Shown: positions 8,038 through 17,812, numbered from the stretch's first letter. The stretch is DNA of 64,000 nucleotides from Rhizomicrobium sp. (GCA_037200045.1 JBBCHM010000001.1:2790001-2854000), one strand, 5' to 3'. Numbers and translations are program-made. Notes: generated by a model from the sequence alone, not told the origin.

Positions 8038-9275
8038 GCCGCGAGCGCTCCCGACAGTTTTCCGTCGACGAGACCGGCGATGTGCGCGGAGACGAAGCTG
8101 CCATGGGAACAGCCGTCGATCCGGACCGGCGCGAAACAGGGCGTGCGGCCGATCCCGCCGCGCTCGACAAGAAGGGTCTGCGTCGTGCCGACCAGTGTGC
8201 GATGGCGCGCGGCGGCGACTTCTTCGCCTTTGGCGCGCAAGGCGGCAGCGCGATCCTTGATTGTCTGCCGGTCGAGCTGCGGCATGCGCGCGGCCGGCGT
8301 GCCGGCCCGCGCGCTGAAGCGGAAGACATGGAGGTTCGACAGGCCGGCCTCGTCCACAAGGTCCATCGTGCGCTGGAACATCGCGTCCGTCTCGGTCGGA
8401 AAGCCGGCGATGAGGTCGGCGCCGAACGCGGCGTCGGGCCTCAGCCGGCGCACGGTCTGGCAGAACGCGATCGTGTCGGTCCGGCCATGGCGGCGCTTCA
8501 TGCGCTTGAGGATCAGGTCGTCGCCCGACTGCACCGAGAGATGAAAATGAGGCATCAGCCGTTCCTCCTCCGCGATGGCGCGCATCAGTTCGTCGTCCGC
8601 CTCGATGCTGTCGATGGAGGAAAGCCGCAGCCGTTTTACGTCGGGAACCAGCTTCAGGATCTTGCGCACGAGCCCGCCCAGCGTCGGCGCGCCCGGCAGG
8701 TCGGCGCCATAGGCGGTGAGGTCCACGCCCGTCAACACCAGTTCGGGATAGCCCGCCTCGGTCAGCCGCCGCGCCTCGGCGATCAAGGCGCCCATCGGTA
8801 CGCTGCGCGAATTCCCGCGCCCGAATGGAATGATGCAGAAGGTGCAGCGGTGGTCGCAGCCATTTTGCACCTGCAGGAAGGCGCGGGTGTGGCCCTCGAA
8901 GCAGTCGATCATCTGCCCGGCGGTCTCGCGCACCGAGAAGATGTCGTTGACGCGCACGCGCTCGGCGTCGGCCTCGCGATAGACGCGCGCCTGGAGCTTT
9001 TCGGCATTGCCGAGCACGAGATCGACTTCGACCATCGAGGAATAAGTATCGGGCTCGCTCTGCGCCGCGCAGCCGGTGACGATGATACGCGCATCCGGCC
9101 GCTCGCGGCGGACCCGGCGGATCGTCTGACGCGACTGGCGCACGGCCTCCGCCGTCACCGCGCAGGTGTTCAGGATCACCGCGCCGTCGAGCCCGGCCTC
9201 GGCCGCGCGGGCGCGGATCGCCTCGGACTCATAGGCATTCAGGCGGCAACCGAAGGTGATGATCTCGTTGCTCAC
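8034..9275 (-). CDS. mtaB: tRNA t6A37 methylthiotransferase MtaB
   Basis: Radical-SAM methylthiotransferase that converts t6A37 to ms2t6A37 in tRNAs reading ANN codons. From the GTG at 9275 it is 413 residues: N-terminal UPF0004 domain with three cluster cysteines (FGCRLNAYES, NTCAVT, GCAAQ), then the radical-SAM motif in CDHRCTFC, then a TRAM-like tail. I choose GTG 9275 because it overlaps the dapF stop in a GTGA and the protein starts exactly at the conserved FGCRLN; the frame extends further upstream inside dapF but that part is only low-complexity Arg/Gly. Confidence 0.93.
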   Translation of the reverse strand: MSNEIITFGCRLNAYESEAIRARAAEAGLDGAVILNTCAVTAEAVRQSRQTIRRVRRERPDARIIVTGCAAQSEPDTYSSMVEVDLVLGNAEKLQARVYREADAERVRVNDIFSVRETAGQMIDCFEGHTRAFLQVQNGCDHRCTFCIIPFGRGNSRSVPMGALIAEARRLTEAGYPELVLTGVDLTAYGADLPGAPTLGGLVRKILKLVPDVKRLRLSSIDSIEADDELMRAIAEEERLMPHFHLSVQSGDDLILKRMKRRHGRTDTIAFCQTVRRLRPDAAFGADLIAGFPTETDAMFQRTMDLVDEAGLSNLHVFRFSARAGTPAARMPQLDRQTIKDRAAALRAKGEEVAAARHRTLVGTTQTLLVERGGIGRTPCFAPVRIDGCSHGSFVSAHIAGLVDGKLSGALAA

Positions 9276-10120
9276 GCGGCCAGCGCCTTCAGATCGATCT
9301 CGCCCTTGAATACGCGCGTGGAGGGGCCGGTCATCAGGATGTGCTCGTCGCCTTCGCGTATCCGAAAATGCAGGACACCGCCGTCCAGTTGGATATCCAT
9401 CTCGCGTCCGGCCAGTCCGCGACGGTAGGCTGCCGCTGCCGCCGCGCAGGCGCCGCTGCCGCAGGCCAGCGTGACGCCGGCGCCCCGTTCCCATACCCGC
9501 ATGCGCAGCCGGTTCGGTGCCATCACGCTCACAAACTCGACATTGGTCTTCTTCGGAAATAACGGATGCCGTTCGATGGCCGAACCGAGTTCGACGACCG
9601 GAACGACCTCGGCGTTCTCAACGAACGAAACAAAGTGCGGGTTGCCCATCGAAAGCGCGGTGCCCGGCACTTCCGTCCCATGATGCCCGGCATCGTGCAG
9701 GACGAGGACCAGCGCTGCCGTGTCCATCGGCCTGGCTAGGGGGATGTCAGCCCAGTCGAATTTCGCCGCGCCGAAATCCACGGTCACGTTCCCGCCGCCG
9801 GCATCCGTACAGAAGAGCGGCCCGCCGCGCGTATCGATACGCAACTCCGTCCTGCCGGTTTCCTCCATCAGCAGCCGCGCGACGCAGCGTGTGGCATTGC
9901 CGCATTGTTCGGCCTCGCTGCCATCGGGATTGCGGATCTCCATCGCCGCGTCGGCGCCCCCGGTGCCGGGACGGATCACAATCACCTGATCGCAGCCGAT
10001 GCCGCGGCGGCGGTCGGCCACCGCGCGGGCGGCAGCCTCGTCCAGCGCAAGCCCTTGCTTTCGCGCGTCGAAGACGACGAAATCGTTGCCCAGCCCGTGC
10101 ATTTTCAGGAACGGCGTCAT
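9272..10120 (-). CDS. dapF: diaminopimelate epimerase
   Basis: Interconverts LL- and meso-diaminopimelate for lysine and peptidoglycan synthesis; PLP-independent. The 282-residue protein has the two-fold DapF architecture with the catalytic cysteine pair Cys73 (QCGNATR) and Cys220 (ACGSGACA), plus the N-terminal MHGLGNDFVV that contributes to substrate binding. It heads the minus-strand operon dapF-mtaB-ftsY-yciB, a pairing often seen in alphaproteobacteria. Confidence 0.97.
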   Translation of the reverse strand: MTPFLKMHGLGNDFVVFDARKQGLALDEAAARAVADRRRGIGCDQVIVIRPGTGGADAAMEIRNPDGSEAEQCGNATRCVARLLMEETGRTELRIDTRGGPLFCTDAGGGNVTVDFGAAKFDWADIPLARPMDTAALVLVLHDAGHHGTEVPGTALSMGNPHFVSFVENAEVVPVVELGSAIERHPLFPKKTNVEFVSVMAPNRLRMRVWERGAGVTLACGSGACAAAAAAYRRGLAGREMDIQLDGGVLHFRIREGDEHILMTGPSTRVFKGEIDLKALAA

Positions 10121-10219
10121 GGGGCGGTATATAGGCGTGGGCGCCGCCCGGGGCCAGTGGCGGATTGACCTGTGGCGCGGCGCTTTCCATACAGGCTCGG
10201 CACGAGGGGGAGCGATCTT

Positions 10220-12283
10220 ATGAGACGTGGAACATGGCTTGCGGCGGCGGGTTTATTGCTGGCGGTGGCGGCCAAGGGAGCGGTGAGCGTGGAAGACCCC
10301 TATCTCTGGCTTGAGGACGTCCATGGCGCCGAGCCGCTCGCCTGGGTGGCGGAGCAGAACGCGCGGACCCGCGCGGTGCTCCAGGCCGATCCGCGCTACC
10401 AGCAGGACCATGACGCGGTGCTCAAGGTGCTCGACGCCACCGACCGCATTCCCTACGGCACGATCGTCCGCGACACTGTCTTCAACTTCTGGCAGGACGC
10501 CGCCAATCCCAAAGGCGTATGGCGCCGCACCACGCTCGCCGACTATGCGAGCCCGAGCCCGCACTGGGAAACCATCATCGATGTCGACAAGCTCGCCGCC
10601 GACGAGCACGAGAACTGGATCTGGAAGGGTGGTAACTGCACCAACGACCTGAAGCGCTGCCTGGTCTTCCTGTCGCGCGACGGCGGCGACGCGCACGTCA
10701 TCCGCGAATTCGATCTTGCGACGAAGACCTTCGTGAAGGACCGCTTCGCGCTGGCGCATGCCAAATCCGACGCGAGTTGGCTGGATGACGACACGGTGCT
10801 GTTCAGCACCGATTTCGGTCCCGGCACGCTGACCAAGTCCGGCTATCCGCGCATCGTGAAGCTGTGGCATCGCGGCGCGCCGATCGATGCGGCGAAGACG
10901 CTGCTGGAAGGCAAGCCCGAGGATATCGCGGTCAGCACGCAGACGCTGAACGGCACAGGCGGCGTCTACGCCATGATCGTGCGCGGCGTCAGCTTCTTCG
11001 AGAACGAATACCACCACGTCGCGGCCGACGGCACGGTGACGAAGATCGACCTGCCGCTGTCCGCCGTGATCCAGGGCATGACGGGCAAGTACATCGTCTT
11101 CACGCTGCGCAAGGAATGGAAGACGCCCGGCAACACCTATCCGCAAGGCGCGCTCGTCGCGATGAACATCGACGGCGGCGCACCGCGGACCTTGTACGTG
11201 CCGGGGCCGCGCAGCACGGTCGAGGAAGTCGCCACCGGCCGCGACGCCGTCTATGCCTCGATCTTCGACAACGTCACCGGCTCGATCCATGTCTTCAAGC
11301 CGCTTGGTAGCGGCGATTGGGAGCACAGCACGCTCGACCTGCCGGCCAACGGATCGACCCATGTCGTCGCGACCAACGATTTCGGGCCGCAGGCGATGTT
11401 CACCTTCGAGAGCTATCTGAAGCCCTCCACGCTCTATCTCGACAAGGGCGACGGCAAGCCGGCCGAGATCAAGGCGCTGCCGCCGCGCTTCGATTCCGCC
11501 GGCCTCGTCACCGAGCAGTTCCAGGTCGCCTCGTCCGACGGCGTGATGATCCCCTATTTCGTGACCCGGCCGAAGGCATCGAGCGGGCCGGTGCCGACCG
11601 TGCTTTATGGTTATGGCGGCTTCGAGATCTCGCTGACGCCATCCTACTCCGCCAATTTCGGCATGTTGTGGATGGCGCATGGCGGCATCTATGTCGTGGC
11701 CAATATCCGCGGCGGCGGCGAGTTCGGCCCGGCCTGGCACGAGGCGGCGCGGTTCGAGAACCACCAGAGGGCGTTCGACGATTTCGCCGCCGTGGCGCGC
11801 GATCTCGTCAAGCGCGGCTTCACCACGCCCAAACAGCTCGGCATCGTTGGCGGCTCCAATGGCGGGCTTCTGGTGTCGGCCTCGATGGTCGAGCATCCCG
11901 AACTGTTTGGCGCGGTGATCTGCCAGGTGCCGCTGATCGACATGATCCGCTTTACCCAGATCGGCGCCGGCCAGTCCTGGGCCGACGAGTACGGCGATCC
12001 GGCGGACCCCAAGGCGCGCGCCTATATCGAGAAATATTCGCCCTATCAGAACGTGAAGCCGGACGTGAAGTATCCCCCGATCCTCTTCACCACCGCGACC
12101 AGCGACGACCGCGTGACGCCGGTCCATGCGCGCAAGATGGCCGCGAAGATGGAAGCGTTCGGCGACGATGTCCTGTTCTTCGAGAACACCGATGGCGGCC
12201 ACTCCGCCGGCGCCAACCACAAGCTGGCGGCGGAGATGTGGGCGCTGAGCTTTGTCTACCTGAAGCAGAAGCTGGGGCTGTAG
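10220..12283 (+). CDS. secreted prolyl oligopeptidase (S9A)
   Basis: Serine peptidase that cleaves short peptides after proline. From ATG 10220 (purine-rich GAGGGGGAGCG at 10204-10214 upstream) it is 687 residues with an N-terminal signal peptide (about 1-22), then EDPYLWLEDV typical of the beta-propeller entry, a seven-bladed propeller region, and a C-terminal alpha/beta hydrolase domain. The catalytic triad is readable: Ser546 in GGSNGG, Asp630 in SDDRVTP and His661 in DGGHSAG. Periplasmic location is inferred from the signal peptide; specificity is from the family. It ends three bases from the convergent SDR gene. Confidence 0.95.
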   Translation: MRRGTWLAAAGLLLAVAAKGAVSVEDPYLWLEDVHGAEPLAWVAEQNARTRAVLQADPRYQQDHDAVLKVLDATDRIPYGTIVRDTVFNFWQDAANPKGVWRRTTLADYASPSPHWETIIDVDKLAADEHENWIWKGGNCTNDLKRCLVFLSRDGGDAHVIREFDLATKTFVKDRFALAHAKSDASWLDDDTVLFSTDFGPGTLTKSGYPRIVKLWHRGAPIDAAKTLLEGKPEDIAVSTQTLNGTGGVYAMIVRGVSFFENEYHHVAADGTVTKIDLPLSAVIQGMTGKYIVFTLRKEWKTPGNTYPQGALVAMNIDGGAPRTLYVPGPRSTVEEVATGRDAVYASIFDNVTGSIHVFKPLGSGDWEHSTLDLPANGSTHVVATNDFGPQAMFTFESYLKPSTLYLDKGDGKPAEIKALPPRFDSAGLVTEQFQVASSDGVMIPYFVTRPKASSGPVPTVLYGYGGFEISLTPSYSANFGMLWMAHGGIYVVANIRGGGEFGPAWHEAARFENHQRAFDDFAAVARDLVKRGFTTPKQLGIVGGSNGGLLVSASMVEHPELFGAVICQVPLIDMIRFTQIGAGQSWADEYGDPADPKARAYIEKYSPYQNVKPDVKYPPILFTTATSDDRVTPVHARKMAAKMEAFGDDVLFFENTDGGHSAGANHKLAAEMWALSFVYLKQKLGL

Positions 12284-12286
12284 GCC

Positions 12287-13123
12287 TCAGGCGCCGGGGC
12301 TGAAATCGGTGGACAGCGACACGTCCTTCCAGGCGTCGAATTCGGCCTTGAGCGCCGCCAGCTTCTCGGTAACCGGCCGGATCGCGTCGGAGCCCAGAAG
12401 CAGGTGCCCCGGCGGGTTCGGCGCCTCGACCAGCTTGAGCATCGCCTGCGCCGCCTTGTGCGGGTCGCCGGGCTGCTTGCCCGAATAATCCAACCGGCCC
12501 TGGCGTATCGGCTCGAACACCGCGTCGTAGTCGGCGATCCTGCGCGGCGCGCGCACCATGGAGCGTCCCGCCCAATCCGTGCGGAAGCGGCCGGGCTCGA
12601 CGGCGGTGACGTGGATTCCGAGGCCCTCGACTTCCTTGGCCAGAGACTCCGAAATGCCTTCCAGCGCGAATTTGCTGCCGTGATAGAAGCTGAGGCCGGG
12701 AAGGGTGATGAGGCCGCCCATCGAGGTGATATTCAGGATGCGTCCGGCCCGCCGCCGGCGGAAATAGGGCAGCACGGCCTGGATCATCGCCACCGCGCCG
12801 AATACGTTGACCTCGAACTGGCGGCGCAAATCGTCGAGCGTGGATTCCTCCAGCACCCCTTCATGGCCGTAGCCGGCATTGTTCACCAGCACGTCGATGG
12901 GGCCGATGGCCCGCTCGATCTCGGCCACCGCCGGCGCGATCGCCGCGGTGTCGGTCACGTCGAGAACGCGGGCATAGGCGCCTTCGCCCAGCTCTTCGAA
13001 GGCGGCCTTGTCGGCCTCCTTGCGCACGGTGCCGACCGCGACATGGCCGGCGCCGACCGCGGCTTCGGCGAGCGCGCGGCCCAGTCCGGTGGAAACGCCG
13101 GTGATCAGGAATGTCTTGGCCAT
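12287..13123 (-). CDS. short-chain dehydrogenase/reductase
   Basis: NAD(P)-dependent classical SDR of 278 residues; substrate unknown. The cofactor motif TGVSTGLGRA (about 8-17), NNAG, catalytic Ser in NITSMGG and YHGSK (Tyr-X-X-X-Lys) are all present. The start at 13123 is fixed by GGAGG a few bases upstream and by the sequence MAKTFLITG; the frame continues upstream but that portion lacks SDR character. It is divergent from a LysR gene, a layout in which the regulator commonly controls the enzyme. Confidence 0.92.
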   Translation of the reverse strand: MAKTFLITGVSTGLGRALAEAAVGAGHVAVGTVRKEADKAAFEELGEGAYARVLDVTDTAAIAPAVAEIERAIGPIDVLVNNAGYGHEGVLEESTLDDLRRQFEVNVFGAVAMIQAVLPYFRRRRAGRILNITSMGGLITLPGLSFYHGSKFALEGISESLAKEVEGLGIHVTAVEPGRFRTDWAGRSMVRAPRRIADYDAVFEPIRQGRLDYSGKQPGDPHKAAQAMLKLVEAPNPPGHLLLGSDAIRPVTEKLAALKAEFDAWKDVSLSTDFSPGA

Positions 13124-13218
13124 GAGGGCCTCCTTGCAGATGCATGGGTGAAGTAGGGTATTTCCATTGTTTTTATAATCCGCATATTCTGGCATGGAGT
13201 GATGCAGGATATAGCACA
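13124..13218. promoter_or_regulatory. divergent SDR/lysR promoter region
   Basis: This 95-base intergenic segment is AT-richer than its surroundings and carries a consensus TATAAT at 13174-13179 on the plus strand. No good -35 hexamer is at the usual distance, which fits activator-dependent promoters. A LysR binding site is expected here by family habit; I could not pick a single convincing T-N11-A motif. Confidence 0.45.
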
Positions 13219-14169
13219 ATGCAGATGCCGGGTCTTCTGGAACTCAACGCGGTGGCCGCCGTCGCGACCCATAAAAACTTCCGGCGCGCCGCCGCCGAGC
13301 TCGGCCTGTCGGCCTCCGCGCTCAGCCATGCGATCGCCGCGCTCGAGCGCCGGCTGGGCGTGCGCCTCATCAACCGCACCACGCGCAGCGTCGCGCTGTC
13401 CGAAGCCGGCGAGCGCTTTCTGGCGCGGGTGCGCCCGGCCTTGCACGAGATCGCCGGCGCGATGGAAGCGGTGAACGAATTCCGCGACCGCCCCGCGGGT
13501 CTGCTGCGCATCAACGCATCCGAGCGCGCGGCGCGCCATGTGCTGACGCCGGTCGTCGCTGAATTCCTGCGCCGTTATCCCGACATGCGGGTCGAGCTGG
13601 CGGCGGAGAACCGTCTTGCCGACATCGTCGCGGAAGGCTTCGACGCCGGCATCCGCATCGCCGAAACCGTGCCGCGCGACATGATCGCGGTGCCGTGCGG
13701 CCCGGATGCGCGCTTCGTCGTAGCCGGATCGCCGGGTTATTTCGCGGCGCATCCGAGGCCGGTCGTGCCCGCCGACCTGTTCGGGCACAATTGCATCCGC
13801 CGTCGCATGGCGAATGGCGCGCTGTTCCGCTGGGAATTCGAACGGCGCGGCGAGGAACTGGCGCTGGACGTTCCGGGATCCCTGACGCTGTCGAACGATC
13901 CGCTCATGGTCGATGCCGCGCTCGCGGCCATCGGCCTGATCCATCTGCACGAGAGCTGGGTGGAGGAGCATGTCGCCGCCGGCCGGCTGGAGCTGGTCCT
14001 GGAAGACTGGACGCCGGCCTTTCCCGATTTGCGGCTGTTCTATCCCGCCAACCGCTACATGCCCGCCGGCTTGCGCGCTTTCGTGGATATCGTGCGGGAG
14101 ACCGCGGCGCGGCGGCGGCCAGCGCGGGTTCCCGCGCCGGAATTGACTTCCGCGCCGCGACCGGCCTAA
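13219..14169 (+). CDS. LysR-family transcriptional regulator
   Basis: LysR-type regulator of 316 residues. The N-terminal winged helix-turn-helix is clear (about residues 8-65, with NFRRAAAELGLSASALSHA and RRLGVRLINRTTRSV), followed by the substrate-binding domain. The start at ATG 13219 gives the normal LysR opening, MPGLLELNAVAAVATHKN; upstream in-frame codons would add a non-LysR stretch. The effector is unknown. It is transcribed away from the SDR gene, its probable target. Confidence 0.94.
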   Translation: MQMPGLLELNAVAAVATHKNFRRAAAELGLSASALSHAIAALERRLGVRLINRTTRSVALSEAGERFLARVRPALHEIAGAMEAVNEFRDRPAGLLRINASERAARHVLTPVVAEFLRRYPDMRVELAAENRLADIVAEGFDAGIRIAETVPRDMIAVPCGPDARFVVAGSPGYFAAHPRPVVPADLFGHNCIRRRMANGALFRWEFERRGEELALDVPGSLTLSNDPLMVDAALAAIGLIHLHESWVEEHVAAGRLELVLEDWTPAFPDLRLFYPANRYMPAGLRAFVDIVRETAARRRPARVPAPELTSAPRPA

Positions 14170-14204
14170 AACCCGCCGCTTCCGGAGAACCCTTGGTCCT
14201 CCGG

Positions 14205-14223
14205 TCCTGGGCCGGGCCCAGGA
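14205..14223. repeat. GC-rich inverted repeat between lysR and ffh
   Basis: TCCTGGGCC and GGCCCAGGA form perfect 9-base arms around a single G, 36 bases after the lysR stop. There is no T-run after it on either strand, so termination would not be of the standard intrinsic type. Function unknown. Confidence 0.35.
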
Positions 14224-14286
14224 TCGCCCCCAGGCAGCGCAGGCGCGCCCCCTGGGGCCGTCATGCTTTGGGAATTCGGGTAACGC

Positions 14287-15663
14287 ATGTTCGACAGTCT
14301 GCAATCCCGCCTCGGCGGCGTGTTCGACCGGCTCAGGGGCCGCGGCGCGCTCACCGAGCGCGACGTGGACGAGGCACTGGGCGAGGTCCGCACCGCGCTG
14401 ATCGAGGCCGATGTCGCGCTCCCCGTCGTCAAGGATTTCATCGACAAGGTCCGCCCCCGCGCCATCGGCGAGGACGTCATCCGCTCGGTCACGCCGGGCC
14501 AGCAGGTCGTCAAGATCGTCCATGACGTTCTGGTCGAGACGCTGGGCGAGGAGAATTCCGCGCTCGATCTCGGCTCGCCGCCCGCGCCGATCCTGATGGT
14601 CGGCCTGCAGGGCTCGGGCAAGACCACGACCTCCGCCAAGATCGGCCTGATGCTGCAGACCCGCGAGAAAAAGCGCGTTCTGATGGCCTCGCTCGACGTG
14701 TCGCGCCCGGCCGCCATGGAGCAGCTTCGCATTCTCGGCGAGCAGACGGGCGTGCCGACGCTGCCGATCGTCCTGGGCCAGGGCCCGGTCGACATCGCGC
14801 GCCGCGCCATGGCATCGGCGAAGGTCGGCGGCTACGACGTGCTGATCCTCGACACCGCCGGCCGCCAGCACATCGACGAGCAGCTGATGCTCGAAGTCGC
14901 CGCGATCCGCGACCAGGTGAAGCCGCATGAGACGCTGCTGGTCGCGGATTCGCTGACCGGCCAGGACGCGGTCAACATCGCCAAGACGTTCAACGATCGC
15001 GTCAAGCTTTCCGGCATCATCCTGACGCGCGCCGACGGCGACGCGCGCGGCGGCGCCGCCCTCTCGATGCGCAGCGTCACCGGCGCGCCGATCAAGTTCC
15101 TCGGCACCGGCGAGAAGATGGATGCGCTGGAGGCGTTCCATCCGGCGCGGCTCGCCAGCCGCATCCTCGACATGGGCGACGTCGTCTCGCTGGTCGAGAA
15201 GGCGGCCGAGACCTTCGACAAGGAAAAGTCGGAGAAGCTCGCTAGGAAGATGAAGAAAGGCGAGTTCGACATGAACGATCTCGCCGAACAGCTCATTCAG
15301 ATGAAGAAGCTCGGCGGCATGCAGGGCGTGCTCGGCATGCTGCCCGGCGTCGGCAAGGTCAAGGACCAGCTCGCCCAGGCCGGCATGGACGACAAGGTGC
15401 TCACCCGCCAGGAAGCGATCATCCAGTCGATGACCAAGAAGGAGCGCGCCAATCCCGACGTGATCAACGGCTCGCGGAGGAAGCGTATCGCCATGGGCTC
15501 CGGCGTCGAGGTCAGCGAAGTGAACAAGCTCCTCAAGATGCACCGGCAGATGTCGGACGTGATGAAGAAGATGGGCAAGGGCGGCCGCGCCATGCAGGGG
15601 CTGAGCGCCCTGTTCGGCGGTGGCGGCGGCATGCCTCCGGGAATGCCTGGAGGTCGAAGGTAA
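14287..15663 (+). CDS. ffh: signal recognition particle protein Ffh
   Basis: SRP GTPase that binds signal peptides and SRP RNA and docks on FtsY. The 458 residues contain the N domain (1-85), G domain with P-loop GLQGSGKT (106-113), DTAGRQ and TRADGDARGG, and a Met-rich M domain (about 300-430, with MKKLGGMQGVLGMLPG and the RNA-binding SRRKRIAMGSG). It ends in the Gly/Met-rich tail usual for Ffh. It heads the classical cluster ffh-rpsP-rimM-trmD-rplS. Confidence 0.98.
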   Translation: MFDSLQSRLGGVFDRLRGRGALTERDVDEALGEVRTALIEADVALPVVKDFIDKVRPRAIGEDVIRSVTPGQQVVKIVHDVLVETLGEENSALDLGSPPAPILMVGLQGSGKTTTSAKIGLMLQTREKKRVLMASLDVSRPAAMEQLRILGEQTGVPTLPIVLGQGPVDIARRAMASAKVGGYDVLILDTAGRQHIDEQLMLEVAAIRDQVKPHETLLVADSLTGQDAVNIAKTFNDRVKLSGIILTRADGDARGGAALSMRSVTGAPIKFLGTGEKMDALEAFHPARLASRILDMGDVVSLVEKAAETFDKEKSEKLARKMKKGEFDMNDLAEQLIQMKKLGGMQGVLGMLPGVGKVKDQLAQAGMDDKVLTRQEAIIQSMTKKERANPDVINGSRRKRIAMGSGVEVSEVNKLLKMHRQMSDVMKKMGKGGRAMQGLSALFGGGGGMPPGMPGGRR

Positions 15664-15666
15664 TTC

Positions 15667-15720
15667 GCGCGCGGAGACGCGAAGGCGCGGAAAGAACTCC
15701 GCGTGCTCCGCGCCTCCGCG
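15667..15720. repeat. imperfect CG-rich stem-loop between ffh and rpsP
   Basis: CGCGGAG at 15670-15676 pairs perfectly with CTCCGCG at 15714-15720, and the pairing continues imperfectly inward through GCG-rich arms. Repeats of this composition are common between alphaproteobacterial genes. Lying inside the ffh-rpsP gap, it could tune rpsP expression or mRNA stability, which is inference. Confidence 0.5.
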
Positions 15721-15762
15721 TGGATCAAACGGTTTCGAACGAACAACGGAAGGAAGAAAAGA

Positions 15763-16119
15763 ATGGCTCTCAAGATCAGGCTGGCGCGCGGCGGCACCAA
15801 GAAGCGCCCGCACTACGCAATCGTCATCGCGGATTCGCGTTCGCCGCGCGACGGCCGCTTCATCGAGAAGATCGGCTTCTACAACCCGCTTCTGCCGAAG
15901 GACCACGCCGACCGCGTGAAGCTCGACACGGACAAGGCCGGCGAATGGATCAAGAAGGGCGCCACCGCGTCCGACCGCGTCCACCGCTTCCTCGCCAATG
16001 CCGGCCTCGTCAAGCCGCTCGCGAAGAACAATCCGCAGAAGGCCAAGCCCAAGAAGAAGGCGCAGGAGCGCGCCGCGGCGAACGCCAAGGCCGCCGAAGC
16101 CGCTTCCGCCGAGGCTTAA
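15763..16119 (+). CDS. rpsP: 30S ribosomal protein S16
   Basis: Small-subunit ribosomal protein. It opens with [18 protein letters not shown] and contains the S16 signature around [19 protein letters not shown]. The 118 residues include a Lys/Ala-rich C-terminal extension beyond the usual 80-90, as often seen in alphaproteobacteria. Start 15763 is set by GGAAGGAAG at about 15748-15756; the frame upstream runs through the stem-loop and is not coding. Confidence 0.97.
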   Translation: MALKIRLARGGTKKRPHYAIVIADSRSPRDGRFIEKIGFYNPLLPKDHADRVKLDTDKAGEWIKKGATASDRVHRFLANAGLVKPLAKNNPQKAKPKKKAQERAAANAKAAEAASAEA

Positions 16120-16123
16120 GGCG

Positions 16124-16657
16124 ATGGCGGGGCCGTCCCGCGACGTGCTGCTGGCCGCCGTCATCGGCGCGCAGGGCCTGAAGGGCGAGGTGCGCGTCAA
16201 GACGTTCACCGAGCATCCCGAGGCGCTGGCGCGCTATCGCGGCCTGCACACCGAAGACGGCCGTCGTTTCACGGTGACGGCGGCGCGCGCCACCAAACCC
16301 GACGAGGCGGTGCTCGCGCTGGCCGAGGTGACCGACCGCACGACGGCGGAGAACCTGAAGGGCACCGAACTCTATGTCCCGCGCACGGCGCTTCCCGCGA
16401 CCGGGGGCGATGAGTTCTACCACGCCGATCTCATCGGGCTGCGCGCCGAGGATATCCATGACCGCGTCATCGGCCTCGTCAAGGCGATCCACAATTACGG
16501 CGCCGGCGACGTGATCGAGATCGAGCAGCCGGGCGGCGATACCGTCCTGCTCGCCTTCACCAAGGAGACCGTGCCGGGAATCGAGATCGACAAGGGCCGC
16601 ATCGTGGTCGCCGTGCCGCGCGACGACGACGCGGAACGCGAGCACGGCGTGGAATGA
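16124..16657 (+). CDS. rimM: ribosome maturation factor RimM
   Basis: Assembly factor for the head of the 30S subunit that binds S19. The 177-residue protein has the N-terminal RimM beta-barrel (VIGAQGLKGEVRVKTFTEHPE, split near residues 14-34) and a C-terminal PRC-barrel (from about FYHADLIGL, residue 101, onward). I start at ATG 16124, four bases after the rpsP stop; longer frames reach back into rpsP and give only basic low-complexity sequence. It overlaps trmD by four bases. Confidence 0.95.
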   Translation: MAGPSRDVLLAAVIGAQGLKGEVRVKTFTEHPEALARYRGLHTEDGRRFTVTAARATKPDEAVLALAEVTDRTTAENLKGTELYVPRTALPATGGDEFYHADLIGLRAEDIHDRVIGLVKAIHNYGAGDVIEIEQPGGDTVLLAFTKETVPGIEIDKGRIVVAVPRDDDAEREHGVE

Positions 16658-17349
16658 TCTGGTCCGCGACGGTCCTGACGCTGTTCCCGGAAATGTTTCC
16701 GGGGCCGCTCGCCGTCTCGCTGCTCGGAAAGGCCCTGCAGAAAGAACTCTGGTCGCTGGAGGTTCGCGACATCCGCGACCACGGCATCGGCCGCCACGCC
16801 AAGGTCGACGACACGCCGGCCGGCGGCGGTCCCGGCATGGTGATGCGCGCCGACGTGGCGCTGGCCGCGATCGACGCGGTGCCGGCCGGGGAGCGGCCGC
16901 TGATCTATCTGTCGCCGCGCGGCGTGCCGCTCACCCAGAAGCGCGTGATCGAACTCGCGCAAGGTCCCGGCGCGATCCTGCTGTGCGGCCGGTTCGAGGG
17001 GCTCGACCAGCGCGCCATCGAGGCGCGCGATATCGAGGAGATCAGCCTGGGGGACTTCGTGCTGGCGGGCGGAGAGATTGCCGCCATGGCGCTGATCGAG
17101 GCCTCGGTCCGCCTGATCCCCGGCGTGCTCGGCGACGCCCAATCGCCGGCCGAGGAGAGTTTCTCGGCCGGCCTGCTCGAATATCCGCAATATACCAGGC
17201 CGCAGACGGTCGAGGACCGGCCGATCCCCGAGGTCCTAAACAACGGAAATCACAAGGAAATCGCCAAGTGGCGCCAGGCGCGGGCCGAGGAACTGACCAG
17301 GGCGCGGCGGCCCGACCTCTGGACCCTCTATGAAAAGAAAAAATCCTAG
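16654..17349 (+). CDS. trmD: tRNA (guanine-N1-)-methyltransferase
   Basis: Forms m1G37 in tRNAs reading CNN and GGN-type codons, preventing frameshifts; SPOUT-class enzyme using SAM through a trefoil knot. The 231 residues contain [14 protein letters not shown] (about 50-63), the knot segments [12 protein letters not shown] and [11 protein letters not shown], and the C-terminal [18 protein letters not shown]. Start overlaps the rimM stop. Confidence 0.97.
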   Translation: MIWSATVLTLFPEMFPGPLAVSLLGKALQKELWSLEVRDIRDHGIGRHAKVDDTPAGGGPGMVMRADVALAAIDAVPAGERPLIYLSPRGVPLTQKRVIELAQGPGAILLCGRFEGLDQRAIEARDIEEISLGDFVLAGGEIAAMALIEASVRLIPGVLGDAQSPAEESFSAGLLEYPQYTRPQTVEDRPIPEVLNNGNHKEIAKWRQARAEELTRARRPDLWTLYEKKKS

Positions 17350-17398
17350 GCTATACGCCCCGCTCTTTTGCCGACCATCGCCGCCCGGAGATCACGCC

Positions 17399-17812
17399 AT
17401 GAACCTGTTGCAGACGCTCGAAGCCGAGCAGATGAAGGCCGTCCGGGCCAAGCCGCTCCCTGAATTCCGCGCCGGCGACACGCTGAAGGTCAACGTCAAG
17501 GTTGTCGAAGTCTCCTATGACGAGAAGGCCAAGGCGGAGAAGCGCCGCGAGCGCCTCCAGGCCTTCGAGGGCGTGTGCATCGCGCGCCAAGGCGCCGGCC
17601 TCAACGAGGCCTTTACCGTGCGCAAGATCTCGTACGGCGAGGGCGTGGAGCGCGTGTTCCCGATCTACTCGCCGCTGGTCGACAGCGTAACGGTGGTGCG
17701 CAAGGGCCGGGTGCGCCGCGCCAAGCTCTATTATCTGCGCGGCCGCCGCGGCAAGTCCGCCCGCATCGCCGAGCGCCAGGATACCGACATCGCGGCTCCC
17801 GCCGAGGCGTAA
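17399..17812 (+). CDS. rplS: 50S ribosomal protein L19
   Basis: Large-subunit protein at the 30S-50S interface. The 137 residues show the L19 pattern [44 protein letters not shown] and the basic [16 protein letters not shown]. The ATG at 17399 gives the family N-terminus (LLQTLEAEQ); an upstream in-frame ATG at 17330 lies within trmD. Immediately downstream is a 151-base palindromic repeat that may end this operon. Confidence 0.97.
   Translation: MNLLQTLEAEQMKAVRAKPLPEFRAGDTLKVNVKVVEVSYDEKAKAEKRRERLQAFEGVCIARQGAGLNEAFTVRKISYGEGVERVFPIYSPLVDSVTVVRKGRVRRAKLYYLRGRRGKSARIAERQDTDIAAPAEA

Noticed and set aside
14170..14286. SRP RNA (ffs) in the gap before ffh
   Set aside because: The conserved GGAAGCAGCC-type loop of SRP RNA is not present on either strand; only a short GC-rich inverted repeat is seen.
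13105..16209. A 1,034-codon minus-strand frame across lysR, ffh and rpsP
   Set aside because: Same reason: it mirrors real plus-strand genes and has no recognisable domain.
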